This document shows positions 15,523 through 24,364 of a DNA stretch of 34,759 nt, piece by piece. The notes under the pieces are model-generated. The model was not told the origin of the DNA, did no database searches, and worked only from the letters and a program-made list of their open reading frames with translations. The number at the start of each line of letters is the position of its first letter. Position 1 is the first letter of the stretch. The translations under genes and the position numbers were made by a program. This stretch comes from Gluconobacter thailandicus F149-1 = NBRC 100600 (GTDB taxonomy: Bacteria; Pseudomonadota; Alphaproteobacteria; Acetobacterales; Acetobacteraceae). Location: positions 1-34,759 of the forward strand of contig NZ_BANH01000080.1 in assembly GCF_000964465.1 (NCBI RefSeq). The letters are read 5' to 3'.

Positions 15523-17640
15523 TTATTTCAGGCTATCAACGGTCTCGAGATGTGCTTCCTGCTCGGCGCGAGTGAGCCACAGGTCACGGAGTGTCTTGCT
15601 GCTTAGGTAGGACAGCTGGTCAGACTGATGAGTAGAACCGGGTTGCCCGGAATTTCCATAACTCAGCAAACCTTTGGCGCGCATTGGCGACGAGAAGCTG
15701 ACGATGGATACCCAGGTTTCTCCATGGAACGGGGTTCGCTGGCCATCTTTCATCGGCCCCCAAGTGATCGTTCTGAAAATACCCGTATTGCCGAAGCCGC
15801 CATTTCCCGGAAGGTTGACGTTGCCAATATGAAAGCGTGAGACCTTCCCGAAGGGTGTATCGATCGCACCATACAGCTTGCGCGTTTCAATGACGGCCTT
15901 GTCGAGCAGGTTCACAGCCTGAGCGGGATCTTTCAATCCGTCGGGAGTATGGATGGGATCATCCAAAGACCATCCTCGTGCAAAGTTCGAGAAATCCGTG
16001 AATTTGGGACCCATCATCAGACGTGCCCATGTTTCGAACAGCAGGGCACCACGGCTATCCGCATTGTCAGCCTGATCCCAGGATTTCAGCACCCTGATGG
16101 CATCGGCAATATTTTTGCGTGGTTCTCCAGCTGCGGCTTCCAGGAGTTGAGGGAGAATACGTTGTGCCAGTAGGGAGTGAGTATTGAGTTTGCGCTCAAT
16201 GACGTCTTCGTACGACATCTTTCCGCTCGCGGTGAGCATGGTTACGGACATCTGCGCACGAAGCGACATGGGGCCAGTCAGAGAAACATAGGCAGGATAG
16301 GCTTCGGGATGTAGAACCCGAGGATAGGTTGAAACCCATGGCGGATCATTGGCATTCTGAACAAAACCGCCAGATGGGTCGATGACTTTTGGAAGGTCTT
16401 CATAAGCAACAATCCCTTTCGGCAGTGTTGCTGAAGTTTCTCCGCTGACAGGAGCATTCCAGTAGTTGAAATCGCCTTCCGAATGTTTGGGAAGAATGCC
16501 GTTATCAAGATACATGATATGACCGTCATGGTCTGCATAGACAATATTAAACATTGGGATCTGGATTTTTTTAACGGCGGACTGGAACTCGGCAAAATTG
16601 TGCGATCGCCCCATGTCCCAATACTGACGTAGCATGCCCGGTCGATCCAGACCTGCAACGTAAAGCGCCATCAGAGATCCGTCCGTCTGTTTGAAGACAG
16701 GTCCCTGTACGGCATAGCGTTGCTCGAATGAGCGGTCCTGCAAGGTGCCGTCCGGTGACTTGACCTTGTAGCGAATGGTCTTGGTATCGAATTTCCGGGT
16801 TTTACCATCAAAGCGGTAGCCGTCGCCGTCCGGGGTCAGACGATAACGAATGGCTCCAAGAATGGTGTTGACCGTGTTGGAGAATGCCACATCCTTGGTA
16901 AAGGCGAAACGCAGCACGGGCAGGCCAATCTGGGTGGCGCCGTACATGCTGAAGCCCGGACCATTCATCTGGGCTTCGTAGTAGCGGAAGAACGGATAGC
17001 TCCACGGCAGGTGAGGGTTGGCCAGAAGAACTGCATGACCATCCGTCATTCGTGAAGGCGCAATGGCCCATGTATTGGAACCGCCTGCTTTGCGTTCGGG
17101 AGGTTCTCCAAGCATTTTTGTCTCGGAGGCGATGTAAACGTAGTTCATCAGTCTCAGGCTATGGGCGACAACGTCCACACCTGACACGGGTAGCACAGCT
17201 TTGACATCATCGGAGATGTCATTGGGATGTTTGGTGGCATAGTCGTTGATGCCTTGGGCAAATGCATCCAGATCCTTTCTGAATGAGGGCTCCTGAGCCG
17301 CGTACCATGTTTTGGCCCGATCATAGACACCATTGGCGAGCACCCAGCGATCGGACTCTTCTTCGGATTTGCCCCAGTATTCTGCAGCACGTCCCCGGGC
17401 TGTGCCGTATAGCTTGAGAACAATATTCCCATAGCTGTGAGCCTGCGCCCATCCAAACCCGTAGAAGGTACCTGCTTCATCCTTTCCGTAGATGTGCGGA
17501 ACGCCAAAAGTATCCCACAGAATCTGTCCATGGTCCGAAGATGTGGGTTCTGCGGCATGTGAGGCCAGAGGGCTGCCGAGCATTAGCGTGGACAGGAGAG
17601 TCGCAACAATAGGCCTGATTCTCGTCTTTCGAATAGACAT
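15523..17640 (-). CDS. Penicillin acylase family Ntn hydrolase (acylase, PvdQ/AHL-acylase-like)
   Basis: A 705-residue secreted precursor of an N-terminal-nucleophile amidohydrolase, cleaving an acyl group from an amine. A signal peptide ends near SHAA (residue 30). The alpha part shows GVPHIYGKDEAGTFYGFGWAQAHSY. Self-cleavage is predicted between G187 and S188 in ERKAGGSNTWAIAPS, leaving S188 as the catalytic N-terminal nucleophile. LLANPHLPW and GFVQNANDPPW supply the usual beta-chain histidine and oxyanion/asparagine regions. The group includes penicillin G acylases, N-acyl-homoserine-lactone acylases and PvdQ of pyoverdine maturation; the substrate cannot be read from sequence. It lies 31 bases downstream of a TonB receptor gene, with AAAGGTG as ribosome site. 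Context suggests processing of an imported or extracellular acylated compound. Confidence 0.92.
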   Translation of the reverse strand: MSIRKTRIRPIVATLLSTLMLGSPLASHAAEPTSSDHGQILWDTFGVPHIYGKDEAGTFYGFGWAQAHSYGNIVLKLYGTARGRAAEYWGKSEEESDRWVLANGVYDRAKTWYAAQEPSFRKDLDAFAQGINDYATKHPNDISDDVKAVLPVSGVDVVAHSLRLMNYVYIASETKMLGEPPERKAGGSNTWAIAPSRMTDGHAVLLANPHLPWSYPFFRYYEAQMNGPGFSMYGATQIGLPVLRFAFTKDVAFSNTVNTILGAIRYRLTPDGDGYRFDGKTRKFDTKTIRYKVKSPDGTLQDRSFEQRYAVQGPVFKQTDGSLMALYVAGLDRPGMLRQYWDMGRSHNFAEFQSAVKKIQIPMFNIVYADHDGHIMYLDNGILPKHSEGDFNYWNAPVSGETSATLPKGIVAYEDLPKVIDPSGGFVQNANDPPWVSTYPRVLHPEAYPAYVSLTGPMSLRAQMSVTMLTASGKMSYEDVIERKLNTHSLLAQRILPQLLEAAAGEPRKNIADAIRVLKSWDQADNADSRGALLFETWARLMMGPKFTDFSNFARGWSLDDPIHTPDGLKDPAQAVNLLDKAVIETRKLYGAIDTPFGKVSRFHIGNVNLPGNGGFGNTGIFRTITWGPMKDGQRTPFHGETWVSIVSFSSPMRAKGLLSYGNSGQPGSTHQSDQLSYLSSKTLRDLWLTRAEQEAHLETVDSLK

Positions 17641-17671
17641 GATCGTCTTACACCTTTCGTTTTCGAATAAT

Positions 17672-20206
17672 TTAGAAATTCACGCCGACGCGTCCATAGT
17701 AATATCCACCAGTAAATCCGAAAGGAGATGTTCCTGGGTACTGTCCCTGACCAAGAGAATAATTATAGATGCCATTGGCGGAGGGATATGTATTGAAAAT
17801 ATTGTTCCCCCCAAAGCCTACATTAACCCAGCGGTTGATGTTCCATGTCAGGTCCATGTCCACAATTGCACGGGGTCCATACCTGCGGTCACTGGCTGCG
17901 CTGTTCTGTAAGATTGTATACCCACCGTAGCGCGTAACTTTCGTATTCAGAATCAATGGGCCAAAAGTCCAGATGTTCATTAAAGAAAGTTTCGTTCTGG
18001 GAATGGCCTTTGTCATATAGCCTTGGCTCAGGCGGTCAAACAGAACGTAATTCGAACCCAGAGAGGCCAGTTGGGAAGGGTTGGATTTGATATTGGTAAT
18101 AACGGTCTGATTATAATTCCAGCCGAGATTCCACTGCATATGTCCCAACGGGCCAACAGAATGGTTATAGGTTGCTACCACATCAATACCGCGCGTCCGG
18201 GTATTGATGGCGTTGGTGTAATACTGGGCACTGATGTCAGAGGCCAGTCCGTTTTGAGCGAGAATATTGGAGACAGCGGTTCCGGTGAGGGTACTTGTCA
18301 GAGCAATACGGTCATTAACCTCGATCTGATAGGCATCAAAAGTGACCGCAAACCTTCTGAAAGGCTTAATCACGAAGCCCGCGCTCATGTTCTTGGACTT
18401 CTCTGGCTTGAGTGGCTCAGCCCCCAAAGCTCTGGCAGCCGCAGATCCGACGGGAAGGGTCTTGATTTGAAGAAGAGACAGGTCATTGTTGACCAAGCGG
18501 AACTGCCCAGTTGTCGAGGCATACAACATCTGCGCAAGAGAAGGGGCACGGAAGCCGTTGCTCAGAGTGCCACGAATGGAGAGCCACTTCGTGACATCGT
18601 AACGTAGCGAGGCTTTGCCAATGGCTGAATTTCCGCTGGAATCGTCATAATGCTCATATCGTCCGGCAACACCGATCGTCAGGGATTTGAGTGGATCCCA
18701 TTCCAGATCTACATATCCTGCCATGTTGTTACGCTGCTTGAAGCCGGCATCGTCCGGCGTAAAGCCGCTGGCGCCGTTAGCACCGGGTGAAACAACCTTG
18801 CCATTGTTGAGATAGGTGCCTGCGGCGTAGCTCCAGGGATCGCCAGCTTCAACCCGATATGTTTCCAGGCGGTGCTGGAACCCAAGCGAGGTCTGGAGAT
18901 TCCCCATGGCTTTCCATTTGCGGGTAATATCCACGGAATTGACCCATTCCGTGGATTGCAGGGTTCCGACATAGAAGGAGAGGGGGCTCGAAGGGCCTAA
19001 ACTGGCATTCAGGGTATGATCTGCCGTCTGGCGTGAGCGATTTGCGCCAAAACTTGAACTGCCATCCCAGTTCCATCCCAGGATCTTGCCTTTCAGACCC
19101 GCAGTGAACTGATAGTCCTGCTCATGCACGACGACACGTGGTCTAAAACCCTCAGGATAGATTTCTGATAACGAATTGACATTCGAAGGGGCACGATAAC
19201 TGTAATTCAGGTCAGAATCACGAAGTGCATACGTGCCGAATGTGTAAAACGTTATTTTGTTGAAGTCATACTCGGCATTATAGCCAACCGTCACGGAACT
19301 CTGGGGCATGAGACCGTAATTGGTGGTCACCATACGGTCGGCCGTTGCTTCTCTTGGATCAGGCTGGCCATTGACGCGGTTATAAAGCTGAACATTGTCC
19401 GAAATCTTGTCCGCCCTGTTGGAAGCGAGCTGTTTCTTCAGATCTGCGGAAACGTTCAGAAAGCCTTTTGAACCTAGCTTTATACCGCCATTGTTCAGCC
19501 ACTGATACTGTTGTCCGTCTCCGCGGTCCATGTTGGCACCGGTCGTAAACGTAGAAGAGCCACTATTGGCATTTTTCTTCAGGATAATGTTGATGACGCC
19601 AGCAATAGCGTCTGATCCATATTGAGCTGCCGCACCTTCACGTAGCACTTCGATATGATCGATTTCAGATGCCGGGATCATGTCCAGATCTGTCGGGACT
19701 GAACCATTATATAGTGAGGATACGGCATTGATCAGGGATGTCTTGTGACGGCGTTTACCATCAACCAGAACAAGCATCTGGTCCGGGTTTAGCCCTCGAA
19801 GACCGCCTGTTGCGATGATCGTGGATGTGCCGCCCCCTGCGCGCTGAGGAGAGTTGTAGGAAGGCACGAGTGTATTCAATGCAGAAATGACACTGGCTTT
19901 ACCCGTCTGCATCAGCTGAGTGCCCTTGATAATATCAATAGGCGTAGGAGATTTCAGAAGGGTTCTCTGCACGCCTCTGCTGCCTGTGACGACAATAGCC
20001 TCAGATGAGCCTGCAACAGATCTGTGTGATGCAACAGAATGCACAGCCGTACGGGAAACCCGCTTGGTATTTGCACCATTGCTTTCCGCTTCCGGGTTGC
20101 TTTGTGCCAAGGCATCAGAGCTTCCAACGCTAAATGCGAATACGGAAACACATGGAACTACAATAGAGAGAGTATATCGCCTACTGAACGTAAAATAATT
20201 TTGCAC
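17672..20206 (-). CDS. TonB-dependent outer-membrane receptor, first gene of the acylase/peptidase operon
   Basis: An 844-residue outer-membrane gated channel that uses TonB energy to import a scarce substrate. A signal peptide (YTLSIVVPCVSVFAFSVG, cleavage after DALA) is followed by a TonB box EAIVVTG at 69-75. The plug domain has IIATGGLRGLNPDQMLVLVD, IDHIEVLREGAAAQYGSDAI and AGVINIILKK. The barrel ends in GRVGVNF with terminal phenylalanine. The start is GTG at 20206, supported by GGGAGAGAGAGAC just before it and by the lack of a nearby ATG. This plug type is seen in receptors for siderophores, cobalamin and also sugars or peptides. It is encoded with an acylase and an aminopeptidase and not with iron-transport genes, which favours a peptide-like substrate (inference). 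Confidence 0.93.
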   Translation of the reverse strand: MQNYFTFSRRYTLSIVVPCVSVFAFSVGSSDALAQSNPEAESNGANTKRVSRTAVHSVASHRSVAGSSEAIVVTGSRGVQRTLLKSPTPIDIIKGTQLMQTGKASVISALNTLVPSYNSPQRAGGGTSTIIATGGLRGLNPDQMLVLVDGKRRHKTSLINAVSSLYNGSVPTDLDMIPASEIDHIEVLREGAAAQYGSDAIAGVINIILKKNANSGSSTFTTGANMDRGDGQQYQWLNNGGIKLGSKGFLNVSADLKKQLASNRADKISDNVQLYNRVNGQPDPREATADRMVTTNYGLMPQSSVTVGYNAEYDFNKITFYTFGTYALRDSDLNYSYRAPSNVNSLSEIYPEGFRPRVVVHEQDYQFTAGLKGKILGWNWDGSSSFGANRSRQTADHTLNASLGPSSPLSFYVGTLQSTEWVNSVDITRKWKAMGNLQTSLGFQHRLETYRVEAGDPWSYAAGTYLNNGKVVSPGANGASGFTPDDAGFKQRNNMAGYVDLEWDPLKSLTIGVAGRYEHYDDSSGNSAIGKASLRYDVTKWLSIRGTLSNGFRAPSLAQMLYASTTGQFRLVNNDLSLLQIKTLPVGSAAARALGAEPLKPEKSKNMSAGFVIKPFRRFAVTFDAYQIEVNDRIALTSTLTGTAVSNILAQNGLASDISAQYYTNAINTRTRGIDVVATYNHSVGPLGHMQWNLGWNYNQTVITNIKSNPSQLASLGSNYVLFDRLSQGYMTKAIPRTKLSLMNIWTFGPLILNTKVTRYGGYTILQNSAASDRRYGPRAIVDMDLTWNINRWVNVGFGGNNIFNTYPSANGIYNYSLGQGQYPGTSPFGFTGGYYYGRVGVNF

Positions 20207-20462
20207 GTCTCTCTCTCCCAGTAGAGAAGTTTAATATTTCACATTGTTTCTGGTTTGGGGAATTTCTATTGAAAAGGATCTTTTCTCTAGATTTACCTAA
20301 ATTTTAGATCCGATTCTTTTTATCCATCCTACCCAAACAAGAAAATTTGTATAAATTATCAATACCATTATTTCTTAGGAATGAAGTTGCAAAATTGAAT
20401 GTCGTCGTAGGGTTTTTTGCAACGTACATGCTGAAACGTCTGTTTTTATGAGGAAATCTTGC
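20207..20462. promoter_or_regulatory. Divergent AT-rich regulatory region of the receptor operon and lrp-type gene
   Basis: This 256-base region controls both directions. GTTGCAAAA (20386-20394) and TTTTGCAAC (20415-20423) form a perfect 9-bp inverted repeat with arm centres 29 bases apart, about 40 bases before the regulator start. Nearer the middle, GGATCT (20276-20281) and AGATCC (20306-20311) flank the palindrome CTAAATTTTAG (20297-20307). The AT-rich palindromes resemble the sites of Lrp/AsnC proteins, so binding by the adjacent regulator is likely but inferred. Confidence 0.55.
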
Positions 20463-20933
20463 ATGAAGAAAAACAACCGTTTCAATCTGGATTCGTATGA
20501 CCTGAAAATTCTTCGGATTCTTCAGTCTGACAGCGATACGACGTTGCAGGTCATGGGCGAAACGGTAGGGCTTTCCCCTTCGGCATGTTCTCGGCGGATT
20601 GGCGCTTTGCGAGCATCCGGAGCAATTCGCAAAAATATTGCAATTATTGATCGGGAGCTAACACACAGCAATGTCATTGCGTTTGTTCTTATCAGAGCTG
20701 CAAGTCATACAACCGTTGATATAGAAAAATTTCGAAAGTCTCTTAATGGGATCTTGGAAATAGCAGAGGCTCACCGGCTGACAGGGAATTACGATTTTAT
20801 GCTGAAAATTAATGTATCAAGTGTCGATCATTACGATCAAATATATAAAACGATCATCAATAGAGTAGATCTTGATCGTGTTTCTTCCTATTTTTCAGCA
20901 GAAGTCATCTCTGATCAGACAAAAATTTTATAG
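20463..20933 (+). CDS. Lrp/AsnC family transcriptional regulator
   Basis: A 156-residue regulator of the leucine-responsive/AsnC family. The N-terminal helix-turn-helix is seen in LDSYDLKILRILQSDSDTTL and ETVGLSPSACSRRIGALRAS, followed by GAIRKNIAIIDREL. The C-terminal RAM effector domain shows EIAEAHRLTGNYDFMLKINV, with the GxxD region (TGNYD) that binds amino acids in family members. ATG 20463 follows GAGGA by eight bases and is preferred over ATG 20448, which overlaps that ribosome site. It is divergent from the receptor-acylase-peptidase operon and is the natural candidate to control it in response to an amino acid. Confidence 0.93.
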   Translation: MKKNNRFNLDSYDLKILRILQSDSDTTLQVMGETVGLSPSACSRRIGALRASGAIRKNIAIIDRELTHSNVIAFVLIRAASHTTVDIEKFRKSLNGILEIAEAHRLTGNYDFMLKINVSSVDHYDQIYKTIINRVDLDRVSSYFSAEVISDQTKIL

Positions 20934-20986
20934 ACGAACCTTTGGTAGTGCTCAGGAATTCGGTTCGTCCGAAGATCCGCTTTTTT
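20933..20986 (+). terminator. Possible terminator after the lrp-type gene
   Basis: GACGAACC (20933-20940), which begins on the last base of the stop codon, pairs perfectly with GGTTCGTC (20962-20969) across a 21-base loop, and TTTTTT follows at 20981-20986, eleven bases past the stem. The long loop and the gap before the T tract make it a weak candidate. Confidence 0.35.
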
Positions 20987-21395
20987 GGTGTTGGTGTTGG
21001 TGTTGCATCGAGGCTCGGGCCTCACACCAGCTGATAACGGACCTTTCGCAATGTGGTATCGATCGCATCAGCCAGTGGCAGGTGTCTGCGAAACAGCCAC
21101 ATTGTTTTGGTGTCCGGGACATGGTCCTATAGTCCCAAACCGAGAAAGAGCATGAACGACGAGTGGTCGTTAATCAGATACTCCGCCCCTTCATTGCCTA
21201 AAAAATCCAGCCTTATGGAGAGGGAACAACAGAGACCCGCTCGAAACTACCTTACGACTGACACCTGCTAGAAACCATGTTCGCAAGTCTGAGAGACTGG
21301 CGATGCGTTGTAACCCAATATGACTGCTGCATTCATACCTTCATGTCTACAATCCACAACGCCGCAAGCTTCATTTTCTACCTTAAAAAAAGACG
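20946..21395 (+). pseudogene. Decayed IS5-type transposase (C-terminal part)
   Basis: In one frame 21256-21390 reads HLLETMFASLRDWRC then VVTQYDCCIHTFMSTIHNAA and SFIFYL. This matches the end of IS5-type transposases (YRxRxxIExMFxxLKDWRR, TRYDRCAHTF, AATVIFYL), including the catalytic-region glutamate. Further upstream another frame gives APSLPKKSS, similar to the CIPPKKN segment, so at least one frameshift and stop codons are present. TAGTGCTCAGGA at 20946-20957 resembles the GGCTCAGGACC terminus found elsewhere in the window and may be the left end. The relic is about 450 bases, so roughly half the element is missing. It separates the lrp-type gene from the next TonB receptor. Confidence 0.7.
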
Positions 21396-21568
21396 TTTGC
21401 AAAAATCATATGATATAGCATATTGCATATATCTATACATAAGCTCAATGACCTGTTCATGGGCTTTGCCCTCTCGCCGTCTTGGCCACACGCCTCAAAT
21501 TTCCGTTCGACTCAGTTTCCTAGATTCAGCCGCCACACGATCACCCTTCGCAGAAGAAGCACCTCCTC
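21396..21568 (+). promoter_or_regulatory. AT-rich leader of the second TonB receptor
   Basis: ATCATATGAT (21405-21414) is a perfect 10-bp palindrome within an AT-rich block running to about 21440 that could form the promoter and operator of the receptor gene. No intact gene is present. Which protein binds is unknown; a Fur-type or other iron regulator would be usual for TonB receptors, but the match to a Fur box is poor. Confidence 0.3.
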
Positions 21569-23923
21569 ATGCGCACCCCAAAATATAGCAAATGCTATTC
21601 CTCTAAGCATAGTCGTTTCGGAAAGAATTCCGGTCATAAGTGCAGTCCATCCCGTGTGGGGTCGCGAGCCACGCTGTGTTCTTGCGTGGCGGTCGGATTG
21701 AGCTGGTTCAGCATGGATGCGGCAAAGGCGGACGATACCGTAACGCAGGGCGCCGGTATCGTGGTGTCGAAGCCTGCCTCTGCGGTGCAGCGCGTCGGAT
21801 CTGGGCACCACCAGAACAAGAAAGTCGGACGAGCGGCTTCGCCTTCCAAAAATTCAACTCCGGCCGATGTAGCCGGCCCTGAGCACATTAATGTCGTCGG
21901 CCATCTCAATCGGGAGCGCGCGCGCATTTTTCCGGGGCTGGGAGCTGTCGATTACAACATCGACCAGCGTCAGATTACCAGCACACCTGGAGGGCAGAAT
22001 GCGGCTTTCAGCCAGATTTTGCTGCGTGTCCCTGGCGTCGTGTTGGACAGTTACGGTGAGGTCCACGTGCGTGGGGAACACGGGGGGCTGAGCTACCGCG
22101 TGAACGGCGTACTGCTGCCCGAGGGGCTGAACGGCTTCGGGCAAGAACTCGATACGCGCATCATCCAGTCGGTGGATCTGCTAACCGGCACCCTGCCAGC
22201 CCAGTTCGGTTTTCGTACGGCCGGTGTGGTAGACGTGACTACCAAGACCGGTGATAGCCTGAAGCACAATCAGGTCTCGCTTTACGGTGGAAGCTACAAC
22301 ACATTCGTTCCTTCCTTGCAGCTTGGTGGCCAGCACGGAAAGCTGGATTATTTCACCACGCTGTCGTTCACCCGCAACAACATCGGGATTGAGAACCCAA
22401 GCAACACATTCCGCGCTATTCATGATGTAACGGAGCAGGAAAAGGCTTTTTCCTATCTGTCCTATCACATTGACGATGTCAGTCGGGTGACGCTGTTGAC
22501 CAGCGCATCCTATGCGGAGTTTGAAATTCCCAACTCGTTCAAGACATTTGATGCAACCAGCCCCGACTACACCACCATCTATGATGTGGCCGGCATCAAT
22601 CCGCACGATCCGTCGATGAACTGGGCAAAGATGAATGACAGCCAGACGGAGCAGAATTACTATGCGGTACTGTCCTATCAGCGGACGACGGACAAGCTGA
22701 ATTTTCAGGCGTCTCCTTATTTCCGTTATGGCCGCATCGACTACACGCCCGATCGCGATCGGGACCTTATCTATCAGGGTGTGTCCGAGCATGAAGTCAA
22801 CGATTTCACGACCGGCGGCATGCAGTTTGATCTGTCTTACGAAATTGCGCGGCACCATACGTTGCGGGCCGGCTTTCTGGGACAATACACATCCGAACGA
22901 CTGGATACCAATACGCTGGCTTTTCCCGTCGATGCGCACGGAAACCAGAGCTCGAATGTTCCGGTGCGTCTGATTGACAATACCGGGAACTGGTCAGTCG
23001 AGGCGGGAGCCTATGTTCAGGATGAATATAAAATTACCCGTAATCTGACGTTCAATTACGGTATCCGCTATGATCGGTTTGCCTCATCCTTTGGTAATGA
23101 GGGGCAGTTGAGTCCCCGCGCAAACATGGTCTGGAAGCCGACACGGACCACGACCCTTCATATCGGCTATTCACGCTATTTCGCGCCACCTTCTCCCCAG
23201 TATGTTTATCCTTCAACATTGGCCAAATTCGCAGGCACGACCAATGCCGCTGCCAATCTAATCAATAATGCAACGAAGGTCGAAAAATCGCACTATGTGG
23301 ACGGCGGCATTCTCCAGCGTATCACGCCGGAAGTCCAGATCACGCTCGATGCTTACGCCAAATGGGCGCACGATCTCACCGATCTCGGGCAGTTCGGGCG
23401 GGCGGTGATCCTGGCACCGTTCAGCTACAAGCGTGGGCGCGTCTATGGTGCAGAATTCGGAAGTTCCTGGCGACATGGCCCATGGTCATTGTTTGGGAAT
23501 TTTTCCTACGTGAAGACATCCGCCCGCGACATCAATTCGGCGCAATACCAGTTTGACACGGCGGAACTGGCCTATATCAAAACCCACGCTATCCAGCTTG
23601 ACCATCAGGGAGAGTTTACCAGCACTGCCGGTGCCTCATGGACGACGAAGCACGATATGGCCTATATCGATTTCGTCTATGGATACGGCCTGCGCAGCGG
23701 CTTTGCGAACCTTGAAAAACAGCCGGCATACGAAGTGTTTAACATCGGCTATCAGCACACCTTTACGAAAGTCCCTTTGGGACACGACATCAAGGTACGG
23801 GCAGATGTCGTCAATCTATTCGACAAGCGCTATCAACTCAGGAACGGTAGCGGTGTCGGCATCTATCAGGCACAATACGGTCAGCGACGTGGGACATTTT
23901 TCTCCGTTGTTTCGGAATTCTGA
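21569..23923 (+). CDS. TonB-dependent outer-membrane receptor
   Basis: A 784-residue outer-membrane receptor. The N-terminal export region is unusual: about 30 polar residues, a short hydrophobic stretch (ATLCSCVAVGLSWFS) and a probable cleavage after AAKA. A TonB-box-like EHINVVG lies at 105-111, after a long linker. The plug shows FSQILLRVPGVVLDSYGEVH, YRVNGVLLPEGLNGFGQELD and VDLLTGTLPAQFGFRTAGVV. The barrel carries EYKITRNLTFNYGIRYDRF and ends GTFFSVVSEF, with terminal phenylalanine. The start ATG 21569 has only a weak AGAAGAAG site, and GTG 21656 would give a shorter signal. No transport genes are adjacent; it stands alone between two IS relics. The substrate is unknown. Confidence 0.9.
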   Translation: MRTPKYSKCYSSKHSRFGKNSGHKCSPSRVGSRATLCSCVAVGLSWFSMDAAKADDTVTQGAGIVVSKPASAVQRVGSGHHQNKKVGRAASPSKNSTPADVAGPEHINVVGHLNRERARIFPGLGAVDYNIDQRQITSTPGGQNAAFSQILLRVPGVVLDSYGEVHVRGEHGGLSYRVNGVLLPEGLNGFGQELDTRIIQSVDLLTGTLPAQFGFRTAGVVDVTTKTGDSLKHNQVSLYGGSYNTFVPSLQLGGQHGKLDYFTTLSFTRNNIGIENPSNTFRAIHDVTEQEKAFSYLSYHIDDVSRVTLLTSASYAEFEIPNSFKTFDATSPDYTTIYDVAGINPHDPSMNWAKMNDSQTEQNYYAVLSYQRTTDKLNFQASPYFRYGRIDYTPDRDRDLIYQGVSEHEVNDFTTGGMQFDLSYEIARHHTLRAGFLGQYTSERLDTNTLAFPVDAHGNQSSNVPVRLIDNTGNWSVEAGAYVQDEYKITRNLTFNYGIRYDRFASSFGNEGQLSPRANMVWKPTRTTTLHIGYSRYFAPPSPQYVYPSTLAKFAGTTNAAANLINNATKVEKSHYVDGGILQRITPEVQITLDAYAKWAHDLTDLGQFGRAVILAPFSYKRGRVYGAEFGSSWRHGPWSLFGNFSYVKTSARDINSAQYQFDTAELAYIKTHAIQLDHQGEFTSTAGASWTTKHDMAYIDFVYGYGLRSGFANLEKQPAYEVFNIGYQHTFTKVPLGHDIKVRADVVNLFDKRYQLRNGSGVGIYQAQYGQRRGTFFSVVSEF

Positions 23924-23929
23924 CGCTCC

Positions 23930-24364
23930 CTGACAACGAAGGGCGTAATAAATATTCATAACTGCGGACACGAAAGCATTTAATGGGGCAGTGTTCGCTT
24001 CCCGACGATAGGCATCTAAGCGCAAAGGTCCGAGGGGAAGGGGACCTGATGCTTACACCTACATTCGAGACACCTATTTGTCAGCTATGTCATCGGAAAC
24101 CCGGCATTAAGCGTGGGTTTCCTCAAAGACCTCAGGGAAGTTAAACTCACAACGAGGCGGCCGACAGTCAGGTCATTTACGAGGTCTTTATGTGATCCGT
24201 CATGGCCTGATTCTGGCGGAGCTGAGGCCAATAATCACCATAATACTTTCTCCTGCTGTCGTTCGGGCCGGATGCTCGCCATCTGATTGCGGGTCAGGGT
24301 TATGACAGATGTTTGCACCTGCGTCATAGTATCCGTTTTGCTCCGGAAATAAGTCCTGAGCCTA
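23930..24364 (-). mobile_element. IS5-type relic abutting the RND operon
   Basis: GTCCTGAGCCTA at 24353-24364 is the same terminus as at 30-42 and 34717-34729, read leftwards as TAGGCTCAGGAC. Reading on from it on the minus strand, ATG at 24327 begins a frame with TLTRNQMASIRP, resembling the LTDEQMARLRP start of IS5-type transposases; it then breaks off at a stop near 24235. The remaining ~300 bases to the receptor gene have no recognisable gene. GGAAACCC (24095-24102) and GGGTTTCC (24115-24122) form an 8-bp stem without a T tract. The relic lies between two convergent genes and supplies the last codon of one of them. Confidence 0.65.

Noticed and set aside
20985-21004. Short GGTGTT tandem repeat as a microsatellite or phase-variation tract
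   Set aside because: Only about three units and not inside an intact gene.
24095-24122. 8-bp GGAAACCC/GGGTTTCC hairpin as a terminator
   Set aside because: No T tract on either side and it lies within degraded IS sequence.
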